From Bifidobacterium breve (GTDB taxonomy: Bacteria; Actinomycetota; Actinomycetes; Mycobacteriales; Mycobacteriaceae), in the NCBI GenBank assembly GCA_943331415.1, contig CALQLM010000098.1, positions 1 through 5,707 on the forward strand: a stretch of DNA of 5,707 nucleotides, written 5' to 3'. Shown in pieces: positions 5,680 through 5,707 of the stretch. Within the stretch, counting starts at the first letter, position 1; the number at the start of each line of letters is the position of its first letter. The position numbers and the translations under genes are program-made. The notes under the pieces are model-generated. The model ran no database searches. It was given only the letters and a program-made list of their open reading frames with translations, and had not been told where the DNA came from.

Positions 5680-5697
5680 CTCAGTCGACTAGCTCAG
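5672..5697 (+). repeat. 13-bp tandem duplication across the rshA stop codon
   Basis: ACGACTAGCTCAG at 5672-5684 is followed directly by TCGACTAGCTCAG at 5685-5697, matching at 12 of 13 bases. The first copy includes the last Asp codon and TAG stop of rshA; the second carries a second CTAG in the downstream spacer. It looks like a small replication-slippage duplication. The remaining bases to 5707 are too few to assign to any gene. Confidence 0.7.
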
Positions 5698-5707
5698 GCG
5701 TTGGGCC

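Noticed and set aside
5676..5707. End of a convergent minus-strand gene after rshA
   Set aside because: Minus-strand stop triplets occur here, but only a few codons remain before the window edge, too little to support a gene.

Overview
The window is an ordinary, fully packed stretch of core chromosome from a high-GC actinobacterium, almost certainly a Mycobacterium/Mycolicibacterium species. The strongest evidence is the close match, from memory, of five of the six gene products to the Mycobacterium tuberculosis neighbourhood Rv3221A-Rv3228 (rshA, sigH, Rv3224, Rv3226c, aroA, rsgA), in the same relative order and orientation. No search was run. GC-rich codon use, GTG/TTG starts and long antisense open frames agree with this.

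Layout. Bases 1-120 (minus) are the first 40 codons of rsgA, a ribosome-assembly GTPase, whose TTG start overlaps the stop of aroA (117-1418, minus), the EPSP synthase of the shikimate pathway. A 68-bp divergent intergenic region carries an 11-bp direct repeat and a possible -10 element shared by both strands. It separates aroA from a plus-strand SRAP/YedK (HMCES-type) gene at 1487-2224, which protects abasic sites. After 55 bp comes an NAD(P)-dependent aldehyde dehydrogenase (2280-3809, plus). It ends 7 bp from the convergent end of a short-chain dehydrogenase of the Rv3224/HSDL2-like type (3817-4668, minus). A 121-bp divergent region then leads to sigH (4790-5407, plus), the ECF sigma factor for the thiol-oxidative and heat stress response. 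Its zinc-binding anti-sigma partner rshA (5407-5679) follows, overlapping by one base. The last 28 bases hold only a 13-bp tandem duplication covering the rshA stop.

How the genes relate. sigH and rshA form one translationally coupled redox switch, and aroA and rsgA are translationally coupled as well. The SRAP protein, the aldehyde dehydrogenase and the SDR are probably separate transcription units: a DNA-lesion shield and two oxidoreductases of uncertain substrate. The aldehyde dehydrogenase sits where M. tuberculosis, as I recall it, carries the unrelated Rv3225c, so it is the most lineage-variable element here.

I saw no mobile element, CRISPR array, tRNA, rRNA or convincing intrinsic terminator, and no intergenic stretch longer than 121 bp. 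I do not see a new multi-gene system. The points worth a second look are small: regulatory repeats, start-site questions, and active-site or redox-residue variations.
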